The notes beneath the pieces were generated by a model, which worked only from the letters and a program-made list of their open reading frames with translations, was not told the DNA's origin and searched no databases. A stretch of 8,683 bases of DNA from Candidatus Hecatellales archaeon B24 (GTDB lineage Archaea > Thermoproteota > Bathyarchaeia > Hecatellales > Hecatellaceae): NCBI GenBank assembly GCA_001593855.1, contig LUCC01000036.1:1-8683 (forward strand). Direction: 5' to 3'. The position numbers were made by a program, and so were the translations under genes. Below, one piece after another: positions 1 through 5,768 of the stretch. The first letter of the stretch is position 1; the number at the start of each line of letters is the position of its first letter.

Positions 1-393
1 GCGGAGAATTTCAGGTATCCCGGTTTCATGCAGGCTGAATGTCTCCTCCAACATCCTTCCCCCAAGTTTTCCTTTTTCAGGCTTGAAGCGGTGTACGGTT
101 CCAGGGTTGGCGCCTCGTTTAACCGCGTCGATGAAAATCACTTTGCCGTAGTCTTTCAGCCGGTCGGACAGTAGATTGTGGAGGGCGGAGCCTAAGTCTT
201 CAACTTTAACCCAGGGAGGCATCCTCATATTTTCTAAGACTTTTACGGCTGTTGGACCGAGGCCGTCGTCTCCCCTGAGAAGGTTTCCAACGCCGACTAT
301 GAGGGTTCTCCGAGGCTTACCAGTTTTCTCCACATTTAATCCGTCCCTAAGCTTGAGGAGGACCCTGCCTAGGAGGACTATAAGAGGTTTCAT
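1..393 (-). CDS. [NiFe]-hydrogenase maturation protease (HycI/HyaD-type), C-terminus cut by window edge
   Basis: This protein is predicted to remove the C-terminal extension of a [NiFe]-hydrogenase large subunit after nickel insertion, in the cytoplasm. Translating from the ATG at 393 gives 131 codons that stay open to base 1. The core starts near residue 30 with LIVGVGNLLRGDDGLGP, the hallmark GxGNxLRGDDGxG segment. Asp42/43, Asp89 (in IFIDAV) and His122 (in FSLHETG) match the nickel-sensing acidic and histidine ligands known in HybD/HycI. A roughly 28-residue basic N-terminal extension before the core resembles archaeal HycI-type members; an in-frame GTG at 333 is an alternative start. No strong ribosome site precedes the ATG (only AGG directly next to it), so the mRNA may be leaderless. 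The gene diverges from the small gene at 441. The hydrogenase itself is not in view and may lie to the left. The family call is firm; the exact subtype is not. Confidence 0.92.
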   Translation of the reverse strand, partial: MKPLIVLLGRVLLKLRDGLNVEKTGKPRRTLIVGVGNLLRGDDGLGPTAVKVLENMRMPPWVKVEDLGSALHNLLSDRLKDYGKVIFIDAVKRGANPGTVHRFKPEKGKLGGRMLEETFSLHETGIPEILR

Positions 394-440
394 CCTAAAA
401 ATTTTTGATTGTTAAATGTGAATGCTCCTTCTGGGGGAAA

Positions 441-674
441 ATGGCTTCCAGCAGCTCTCCTACTGAAAGGTATGTGGGGAATCCTCTCTGGCCTCTCCTT
501 GTGGAGGCTGTTAAGGCTTTACCATCCTACCCCTACCATAAAGACTACGTTAGAAGCGTGCTGCTCCGCGACAACCCCGACATAACCCCTGAAGAAGTTA
601 AGATAAGACTTGGAATCCCGCTGGCAGAAGCCCTCGTAATCCTGCATGAGCTTTCCAAGGAGAAGAAAAGCTAA
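441..674 (+). CDS. Small unrecognised protein, probably helical/HTH-like
   Basis: I do not recognise this 77-residue protein. I place the start at ATG 441 because GGGGG sits four bases before it; the upstream in-frame TTG at 405 lacks any such site and would add a cysteine-rich stretch unlike the rest. It begins with a short serine-rich tail. A predicted helix follows (PLWPLLVEAVKALPSYP), then a stretch of about 45 residues (YVRSVLLRDNPDITPEEVKIRLGIPLAEALVILHEL) with the rhythm of a tri-helical or winged-helix fold: helix, TPEE-capped helix, turn at GIP, then a hydrophobic helix. It ends in a charged tail, EKKS. There is no signal peptide or membrane segment. Nucleic-acid binding is only an inference from this pattern. 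It is divergent from the hydrogenase protease (47 bp apart) and its stop overlaps the convergent dUTPase stop by 4 bp. Confidence 0.72.
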   Translation: MASSSSPTERYVGNPLWPLLVEAVKALPSYPYHKDYVRSVLLRDNPDITPEEVKIRLGIPLAEALVILHELSKEKKS

Positions 675-1180
675 GCTAAGCCCTCCCTCTGATAGATTCC
701 CCTGTAAAGCCTTCTGGAGGGCCTGCTAAGCCTTAAAAAGACAAGCTGACCTATCCTCGCGTTAAGCTTGAGCCTGATACCGTGAGGATTGTAAACGTTC
801 AGAAGCCCCTGGCCTCTTCCCCGGTCCCATACAGCCGTATATAGGATGGCCCCGCTTCTCATAAGGCTTGACCTCGGAAAGATTAAAGCCGAAAGGTCAG
901 ATGGAAGCCGTACCTCCTCGTTATAGCGTACCATGTATGCCCCGCTTGGAAGCCTTGTGAATTTTTCCGCTGAAAGCCTGATAGGCTTGAAGGCGGGAAG
1001 CTTTCGGTCTTTGTCTTCAAATCCAAGGCTGCCGAAGCCTTTGAAGCTGAAAACCTCGGCGAGAGTAAGCTCGAAGCCTGCTGGTTGTAGCTGCCTTTCA
1101 AGGTCTATGTAGCCTGACACCAGCGGTTTCGGAGATTCTATAAGCTTCCTGATTTCGCTGTCCGAAAGAATTGAAGCCAT
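671..1180 (-). CDS. dut: Archaeal dUTPase (dCTP deaminase/dUTPase superfamily), motif-3 loop shortened
   Basis: The predicted role is hydrolysis of dUTP to dUMP and pyrophosphate, keeping uracil out of DNA and supplying dUMP for thymidylate synthesis. The 169 residues match the archaeal family length. Recognisable segments are LSDSEI at the N-terminus, QPAGFELTL (residues 32-40), the substrate-binding FPRSSLMRSGA (101-111), VYNPHGIRLKLNARIGQLVFLRL (129-151) and a C-terminal YRGIYQ (159-164). The odd point is residues 116-128: the family normally reads roughly AVWDxGYxGRGxxLL, with an aromatic residue and glycine after the Asp, but here AVWD is followed directly by RGRGQGLL. About three residues, including the aromatic one, are missing without a frameshift. 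It lies 27 bp after the surface-protein gene and is probably cotranscribed with it. Only weak ribosome-site matches precede its ATG. Family call firm; activity uncertain because of the short loop. Confidence 0.88.
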   Translation of the reverse strand: MASILSDSEIRKLIESPKPLVSGYIDLERQLQPAGFELTLAEVFSFKGFGSLGFEDKDRKLPAFKPIRLSAEKFTRLPSGAYMVRYNEEVRLPSDLSALIFPRSSLMRSGAILYTAVWDRGRGQGLLNVYNPHGIRLKLNARIGQLVFLRLSRPSRRLYRGIYQREGLA

Positions 1181-1207
1181 TTCACGTTCGCCTTGAATAG
1201 CGGGATT

Positions 1208-2038
1208 TTAAGGTGTGACCGTAATTTTTATGGAGGCTTCAGCCCCTGTTATTGCTTTTCCGTCAGCTGTGTAAAGCTGAATTTCGATGGGGTACTGGCC
1301 TGGAGGAACAGTGTTGTCAGCTGTAATCGTTACGACATATTCCTCGGAGGTTCCCTTCGGCCCCAGACTTCCAATTTTGACTTCGCTGGGGGAAATTTTC
1401 AGCCCTTCAAGCTTAATCTTCATGAAGACTTCAGCGGTGATTCCCTCGTAAATCACGGTTTCACTGGAGCTTTTAACCCTGAAGTGGAAGGCAGTGGAGT
1501 CTCCCCGGCTTATGCTGCTTTTACCGAAGGGGTTGAAAAGGTCAGCCTTCCATCCTACATTGCAGAGTTCAACAGCCGGCAGCACGTAAATGTATTCCTC
1601 GGCTTCCGGCGTGAAGCTTTCCAGGTCGCCGCTGTAATACTTCAGCCTGAAGCTGGCCTTGTAGAGTCCCCCCTTAACGTCTGAAGCTGAAAGGCGGCAT
1701 GATACCTGTTTAACCTCTCCAGGTTTAACGTTAAAACTCTGGCTTTCAACCTGGAAAACGCTGCTTTCAACTATGACCTCCACGTTTTCAGCGGTGCTTT
1801 TACCGCTGTTCGAAACTGTTAAGGGTATTTTGACGGTTTCCCCTGCGGTTATAATGTCTGGGACTTCGGCTTTAAAGCTTAACTCCGCTGGGCTGGAAGG
1901 ATTGTAAGTTTTACTGAAGGAGTCAACGAGGTTAAAAGGGTTAAAGCTGGTGAAATCCTTCCACGGATGAAAGTAGTAAAGGGCTGAAGCTACCGCCAAA
2001 ACGGCTATTAACGTTAAGGCCAGCCGTCTACCAGCCAT
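1208..2038 (-). CDS. Membrane-anchored extracellular protein with two Ig-like (CARDB/NEW3-like) domains
   Basis: This 276-residue protein starts MAGRR followed by a hydrophobic segment (about residues 6-22, LALTLIAVLAVASALYY). That is a Sec signal or uncleaved membrane anchor, which puts the rest outside the cell. After a Ser/Pro/Asn-rich linker come two beta-sandwich domains. The first (about 52-152) has ITAGETVKIPLTVSNSGKS and VKPGEVKQVSC, typical of CARDB or NEW3-type Ig-like modules. The second (about 155-274) repeats the plan with SRGDSTAFHFRV, IGSLGPKGTSEEYVVTI and VPPGQYPIEIQLY. There is no C-terminal transmembrane helix and no catalytic motif, so it may be adhesive or scaffold-like on the surface; its ligand is unknown. 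The gene is the first of a two-gene unit with the dUTPase. The body of the gene (about 1213-2052) contains no copy of the AGGCTT/AAGCCT word that is frequent elsewhere, which may reflect different ancestry or just composition. Confidence 0.8.
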   Translation of the reverse strand: MAGRRLALTLIAVLAVASALYYFHPWKDFTSFNPFNLVDSFSKTYNPSSPAELSFKAEVPDIITAGETVKIPLTVSNSGKSTAENVEVIVESSVFQVESQSFNVKPGEVKQVSCRLSASDVKGGLYKASFRLKYYSGDLESFTPEAEEYIYVLPAVELCNVGWKADLFNPFGKSSISRGDSTAFHFRVKSSSETVIYEGITAEVFMKIKLEGLKISPSEVKIGSLGPKGTSEEYVVTITADNTVPPGQYPIEIQLYTADGKAITGAEASIKITVTP

Positions 2039-2137
2039 GCATAGTCCACCCTAAGGCTTCTAAGGCAAAAGGTTAGGGGATACCAGTTCTCTTAAGAATT
2101 ACTAGCATAATGGATTGCAAGAAGACAGGGTGGCATA

Positions 2138-2154
2138 GCCTTAAAAAACCATTT
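2138..2154 (-). promoter_or_regulatory. Possible minus-strand promoter with AAATGGTTT element
   Basis: Read on the minus strand, this stretch is AAATGGTTTTTTAAGGC. It carries the same AAATGGTTT 9-mer followed by a T/A-rich core that forms the left half of the palindrome at 2205-2224. It points towards the surface-protein gene, about 100 bp ahead of its ATG at 2038, so the 5' leader would be long. It could be a BRE/TATA-type element or a lone half-site for the same regulator. The assignment rests on the shared word only. Confidence 0.3.
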
Positions 2155-2204
2155 CTAAGCAAAAACCGGGAAGAAAAATCCGTTAAAAAGGTCTTTTCTC
2201 CCTG

Positions 2205-2224
2205 AAATGGTTTATAAACCATTT
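2205..2224. promoter_or_regulatory. Perfect 20-bp palindrome over a TATA-like core (likely promoter/operator)
   Basis: The sequence aaatggtttataaaccattt equals its own reverse complement over all 20 bases; symmetry breaks at 2204/2225. The centre, TTTATAAA (2211-2218), is a good archaeal TATA box, placing a plus-strand start site near 2240-2245 and leaving a leader of about 50 nt before the ThiI-like gene. A dimeric repressor binding here would block TBP. It may instead simply be a symmetric TATA region able to fire both ways. Confidence 0.55.
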
Positions 2225-2278
2225 TTTTACTGGAAGCCTTAACCCTTTTTCCAGCGACCTTTATTTGCCTTAAAGATT

Positions 2279-2286
2279 AAGGAGAT
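2279..2286 (+). promoter_or_regulatory. Ribosome binding site of the ThiI-like gene
   Basis: AAGGAGAT lies five bases before the ATG at 2292. It is a strong Shine-Dalgarno match and supports this start codon. Confidence 0.7.
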
Positions 2287-2291
2287 TTCTG

Positions 2292-3431
2292 ATGACGTTG
2301 GCTTTTAAGCCCAACCTGCTGCTGGTAGCCTACTCGGAGATAGCTTTGAAAAGCAGGTCTGTCAGACGAAGGCTTGAAGCAGCTCTCATAAGTCATGTAG
2401 ACAGGGTTCTAACGAGGGCAGGTCTTCCTCCCTCCTCCCGGTGGAAGGAGAATGGAAGAATATTCTTTAAGCATGAAGAGGCTGAGGCCGCTGCCCCCCT
2501 AGCCTCCAGGGTTTTCGGCGTGGAATACGTAGCTCCAGCCGTCAGAACAGAGGCAAGCCTTGAAGCCATAGCCCAAGCAGCTTCAGCCCTCCTAGAGGGA
2601 AGAGTTAAGCTTCCCGTCAGGTTTGCCGTTAGAGCGAGAAGGGTTGGAAGCCACCCCTATACGAGTAGGGATGTTGAAGCTGAAACAGGGAGGAGACTTC
2701 TTGAGGCATATCCAGGAAAGCTTAAAGTCGACCTAGAAAACCCTCAGCTAACGGTCCACGTTGAAGTTAGAGGCAGAAACGCCTACCTCTACCTGAATGT
2801 TTTCCGCGGCCCCGGCGGTATACCGCTTGGAAGCCAGGGTGACGCCCTAGCAATCCTCGACCACACGAATGCTGCCGTAGCCCTATGGCTCACCATGAAA
2901 AGAGGAATACGCCCAATCCTTTTAATCCCAGGGATAAGCCGAGCAGAAGCTGAAAGAAGACTTAAACTCGCCAGAAAGCTTGCCGAATGGACGCCTAACG
3001 GAAAACTTGAGGGATACCTTTTAACGCTCAACCACACGTCGAAAGCGCTGGCGAAGGTTAAAGACCAAGGTCTACGCGGCTTTCTCCTGGAAAAGGCTAA
3101 GGTTCTAGCAAGCGTAGAGCTTTCCAAAAGACTTCGGCTTTTCTCTCTAATTCTGGGTTTGGAATTAAAGCCCAACGTGGAGGCGGCATTAAGCTTTCTG
3201 GCGGTTTTGAGGGGCATTTCAAATCTTTTAATTTTAACACCCCTGGCAGGTTTAACCGCTCCGGCTGAGGAGGTTTTCAAAGTTTTAAATTTGAAAAGAG
3301 AAGCTGGGAAGCTGGGCTTCCGTAGGCTTCCACCCCGAGCGGAGCTGGATGACGCCTGCGTAAGGGTAGGCTTAGATGCAGCTGTTATGAGGGATTTGGA
3401 GGGCTTGAGAAGGCTTAGAGTGGAAGCCTAA
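2292..3431 (+). CDS. ThiI-like THUMP protein with degenerate PP-loop (probably not an active 4-thiouridine synthetase)
   Basis: The 379 residues follow the ThiI plan: an N-terminal ferredoxin-like part (LLLVAYSEIALKSRSVRRRLEAAL, residues 9-32), a THUMP RNA-binding domain (about 65-170, with FAVRARRVGSHPYTSRDVE and KVDLENPQLTVHVEVR), the linker RGPGGIPLGSQGDAL (172-186), and a Rossmann-like C-terminal half. True ThiI adenylates U8 of tRNA with a SGGIDS PP-loop and transfers sulfur using cysteines. Here the PP-loop position reads AILDHTNAAVALWLTMKRG (187-205): flanks conserved, the SGGxDS signature gone and one residue shorter. The only cysteine is Cys356, so the CxxC of archaeal ThiI is absent too. 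The other frames there do not restore the motif, and the frame is open throughout, so this is not a sequencing frameshift. Likely a tRNA-binding paralogue without thiolation activity. It stands alone on plus and shares a 4-bp stop overlap with the glycosyltransferase. Confidence 0.85.
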   Translation: MTLAFKPNLLLVAYSEIALKSRSVRRRLEAALISHVDRVLTRAGLPPSSRWKENGRIFFKHEEAEAAAPLASRVFGVEYVAPAVRTEASLEAIAQAASALLEGRVKLPVRFAVRARRVGSHPYTSRDVEAETGRRLLEAYPGKLKVDLENPQLTVHVEVRGRNAYLYLNVFRGPGGIPLGSQGDALAILDHTNAAVALWLTMKRGIRPILLIPGISRAEAERRLKLARKLAEWTPNGKLEGYLLTLNHTSKALAKVKDQGLRGFLLEKAKVLASVELSKRLRLFSLILGLELKPNVEAALSFLAVLRGISNLLILTPLAGLTAPAEEVFKVLNLKREAGKLGFRRLPPRAELDDACVRVGLDAAVMRDLEGLRRLRVEA

Positions 3432-4609
3432 AGCAGGCTTAATATTTCCTCTACTATTGCTTCAACCCCTGGAAGCTTCCCTGCTTCCTCCATTATTTTT
3501 TCAGCTCTTCTCCTATATTCCCGGTTTTGCAGGACTTCGCTTATCAGGGGTTGAAGGGTTTCCCTTGAAAGGTATCGAGGGTCTAAAGCCTTAGCCACCC
3601 CCAACCTCAAAGCCGTCCTAGCATTAAAAATCTGCTCAGTTTGCTCCTGGGTTGGAATCAGAACCATGGGTTTACCATAGGCCAGAGCTTGGGTAACGGT
3701 CCCATGGCCGCTTCTGCCTACAACCAGGTCACAGGCCTTAAGCATCTTGAATCTGTCAGGAAGCCAGCTGTAAACCTTGATTTTCCCCTTTTCCCGTCTG
3801 GCCCCCTCAAGCCTTCTCCCAAGGGAGAGGGCAACCTGGAAGCCTTCCGGAGGATTGGAGAAGGCCCTGTAGAGTTTAACTCCAAGCCACCATCTTTCAT
3901 AGGCTGGCCCGCTTACAGCTGCGTAGACGAGGGGTTCCTCAGGGTTGAAGCCGAATTCGGCTTTAAGCTCTGCCTGGCTTGGAAGGCTTTCAGGCTTCAC
4001 AGGTAGAATGGTTCCTACATAGCGGATTTTACGTTTCAAGGCTGGGGAAACCTTAAGGTTTTCACCTGAAACCGTGTAGGGTGGAGGGAAGTCTGGGATG
4101 ACTATCCTGTCGCTTATCCCCCAGCCTGGCTCGATGAAGCCGTGGGAGAAGAAGTCTGAAATCCTGAAAAGCTTCGGGTAGTGGATCAGCCCTGGAGATA
4201 TGACTCTAAGCTGGTTTAGAATGGTTAGGACAGGTCTGCCAATTATTCTGCTGGCAATAACCGTTGAAAGCCTTGTATCTGAAACCACGAGGTCAGGCTT
4301 AAAGGATGCCAGCTGCCTGACTTCGAAGCATACCTGCTTCATGAAGCGGAAGAGAAGGCGGCCGCTAAGCCATTTAAGGGTTCTCCAAGGGTCTACAGCT
4401 CCGTCAGGCCAAGTCCAGTAGCTGAAGGACGGTGCTTCAGTAAACCTTAAGCCTTCAGCCTCTAAGAGGGGTAGAGCATCTAGGTAAGAGGAGAAGAAAA
4501 CCTCGATTTCTCCCCGGCTTTTCAGTTTCCGGAAGACTTCTAGGCATCGGCTTACATGGCCTAGCCCAAGCCCGCAGGCTGAAAAATAGATTTTTCCTTT
4601 CTCCTTCAA
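3428..4609 (-). CDS. MurG-like glycosyltransferase (GT-B fold)
   Basis: This is a predicted cytoplasmic or membrane-peripheral transferase that moves a sugar from a nucleotide donor to an unknown acceptor, perhaps a lipid or surface glycan. The 393 residues fit the GT-B size. The N-terminal domain opens with KIYFSACGLGLGHVSRCLEV (residues 6-25), the glycine-rich acceptor-side loop seen in MurG/UDP-glycosyltransferases and in MJ1255-like archaeal proteins. The C-terminal domain has VYAAVSG (228-234), DLVVGRSGHGTVTQALAYGKPMVLIP (294-319) and QEQTEQIFNA (321-330), the donor-binding region with the GHGT turn. No transmembrane helix is evident. The start is TTG at 4609; no other usable start lies near the conserved N-terminus and no strong ribosome site precedes it. 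It is last in the four-gene minus operon, 27 bp after the AMMECR1 gene, so it may depend on read-through translation. Donor and acceptor cannot be told from sequence. Confidence 0.87.
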   Translation of the reverse strand: MKEKGKIYFSACGLGLGHVSRCLEVFRKLKSRGEIEVFFSSYLDALPLLEAEGLRFTEAPSFSYWTWPDGAVDPWRTLKWLSGRLLFRFMKQVCFEVRQLASFKPDLVVSDTRLSTVIASRIIGRPVLTILNQLRVISPGLIHYPKLFRISDFFSHGFIEPGWGISDRIVIPDFPPPYTVSGENLKVSPALKRKIRYVGTILPVKPESLPSQAELKAEFGFNPEEPLVYAAVSGPAYERWWLGVKLYRAFSNPPEGFQVALSLGRRLEGARREKGKIKVYSWLPDRFKMLKACDLVVGRSGHGTVTQALAYGKPMVLIPTQEQTEQIFNARTALRLGVAKALDPRYLSRETLQPLISEVLQNREYRRRAEKIMEEAGKLPGVEAIVEEILSLL

Positions 4610-4636
4610 GGTTCAGCCCAGCATCAGCGTTTACGG

Positions 4637-5266
4637 TTATTTCAGGGTTCTACGGGCTACTTCTCCACCAGGTTTTTCCTCCTCAAATATTATGGCTTGA
4701 AACTTGTAGATTTTTGTGTTTGGAATCAGCCAAGCGTCTGGTGGAAGTCCAGCCTTAAGGCAGCCGTTGGAAAGAAACTCCTCAGAGTTCCATCCCCACT
4801 CCACGGGAACCTGGGGGAGGAGAAGCCCCTTGTAGAATCCTCTCTCAACTATTATTCCGTCTACGCCGATTCTTATCTGGCCGGGGTATTCTTTAGGGTT
4901 TTCAACTTTCACCAGCTGGGGTGGAGTTAAAACGCTGACTTCAACCACTATCTGGCTTAACTCTTCAAGCCTTACGGGTGGAAACCTCGGGTCTCCGACA
5001 GCCGCGTTTATGGCTGAATCTATGGTGGCCTCCACCAGGGGGAGGACAGGCTCAGGGTAGCCTATGCACCCTCTAAGCTCCTTTCCGCCTCTAGAGGTAA
5101 CCCTGTTCAAGGTTACGAAGACACCGCATTTCTCCCTGAGCTTGGGCGGTGTTTCAGGAGGAGGGCTGACCTTAACGTTAGACTTCAAATACTCGGTTAT
5201 AGCCTTCCTGGCAAGTCTCACAAGGAATTCTCCCTCCACGGCTTCAACTTGGAAGCTCCCGGTCAA
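4637..5266 (-). CDS. AMMECR1 domain protein
   Basis: This 209-residue protein belongs to the AMMECR1 family (TIGR00296 type), conserved across archaea and eukaryotes, structurally known (PH0010) but without an agreed biochemical function. Diagnostic segments are GEFLVRLARKAITEYLK (residues 12-28), CGVFVTLN (47-54), the signature LRGCIGYPEP (64-73), INAAVGDPRFPPVRLEEL (86-103), and a region around GQIRIGVDGIIVERGFYKGLLLPQVPVEWGW that forms the second subdomain. The start codon is TTG at 5266, four bases after the stop of the upstream Mut7-C gene. GGAGAGG lies eight bases before it, and the N-terminus lines up with the family, so I keep this start. A redox or RNA-modification role has been suggested for the family elsewhere; nothing here settles it. 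It is cotranscribed with a glycosyltransferase, an RNase-like protein and a kinase relative. Confidence 0.94.
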   Translation of the reverse strand: MTGSFQVEAVEGEFLVRLARKAITEYLKSNVKVSPPPETPPKLREKCGVFVTLNRVTSRGGKELRGCIGYPEPVLPLVEATIDSAINAAVGDPRFPPVRLEELSQIVVEVSVLTPPQLVKVENPKEYPGQIRIGVDGIIVERGFYKGLLLPQVPVEWGWNSEEFLSNGCLKAGLPPDAWLIPNTKIYKFQAIIFEEEKPGGEVARRTLK

Positions 5267-5270
5267 GGGT

Positions 5271-5768
5271 TTATCCTCTCCTATCTGAAACCTTCCTCAA
5301 AGTGTCTTTAATTTTATCCCAGTGGCTTCCCTTCCAGTAAATCTTCCCGCAGCCTGGGTTCCGGCAAATCCAGAACCTTCGTTTACGTCTTAAAACGGAT
5401 GGAGGCACCTTTCCCTCAGCCTCCCGCTTCCCCACAGGCTTCAAAGGTGTATTACATAGGGGACACCTTGAAAGCTTAGGGTTTAAGGTCAGCCTAAGCC
5501 TGAACCTCTCGCTGAGCTTGTGCAGGGCTTCATCCCTATCCCCCACTTTCACAAGGTATGCTCTCAAAGCCTTCCGTGAGGCTCTCCTGTAAAGCTCCAA
5601 GTCGCCTGTCAACAGGACTCTCCCAGACCTAGCAGCCTCCTTCAGCAGCCTCTCATCCTCCCACTCCGACTTGTATTCTACATCGTAGCCTAACATGCGA
5701 AGCCACCTGGCTAGGCTTCCAAGCATTCCGTCCACGAGAAATCTGGGTTCATCCCGCTTCAACGGCAA
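5271..5768 (-). CDS. Mut7-C (DUF82) RNase-like protein with zinc ribbon
   Basis: The 165 residues match the Mut7-C RNase family (PF01927), a PIN-like fold followed by a zinc ribbon. The fold starts PRFLVDGMLGSLARWLRMLGYDVEY (residues 8-32), with Asp13 as a likely metal ligand; VLLTGDLELYRRA (51-63) supplies Asp56, typical of the active site. The zinc ribbon uses CPLC (102-105) and CRNPGC (135-140), followed by the family's GKIYWKGSHWDKI. The second knuckle is CX4C, where I would expect CX2C. The start is TTG: either 5768, which overlaps the kinase gene by 10 bp with GGTGG four bases ahead, or TTG 5762, which forms a 4-bp TTGA overlap with the kinase stop. Both imply translational coupling. 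RNA cleavage is inferred from the fold; the substrate is unknown. Confidence 0.92.
   Translation of the reverse strand: MPLKRDEPRFLVDGMLGSLARWLRMLGYDVEYKSEWEDERLLKEAARSGRVLLTGDLELYRRASRKALRAYLVKVGDRDEALHKLSERFRLRLTLNPKLSRCPLCNTPLKPVGKREAEGKVPPSVLRRKRRFWICRNPGCGKIYWKGSHWDKIKDTLRKVSDRRG

Noticed and set aside
405..440. N-terminal extension of the small gene from TTG 405
   Set aside because: There is no ribosome site before it, while GGGGG precedes ATG 441; the added residues are unlike the rest.
1193..1684. Open frame of 163 codons on plus, opposite the surface-protein gene
   Set aside because: The minus frame has a signal/anchor segment and two Ig-like domains; the plus frame has no recognisable organisation.
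2280..2300. TGATGA-like C box hinting at a C/D-box guide RNA
   Set aside because: It overlaps the start codon of the ThiI-like gene and no paired D box with a suitable spacing is apparent.
2815..2826. Perfect 12-bp palindrome GCGGTATACCGC inside the ThiI-like gene
   Set aside because: It lies in the conserved GGIPL codons, is short enough to be chance, and has no promoter context.
2853..2895. Frameshift as the cause of the missing PP-loop in the ThiI-like gene
   Set aside because: The plus-one frame has a stop there, no frame restores SGGxDS, and similarity resumes in the same frame on both sides.
2789..3280. Open frame of 163 codons on minus, inside the ThiI-like gene
   Set aside because: It is a shadow of the plus-strand frame, which has clear THUMP/ThiI similarity and a ribosome site.
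3641..4006. Open frame of 121 codons on plus, opposite the glycosyltransferase
   Set aside because: It is antisense to a clearly conserved gene and its product matches no family I know.
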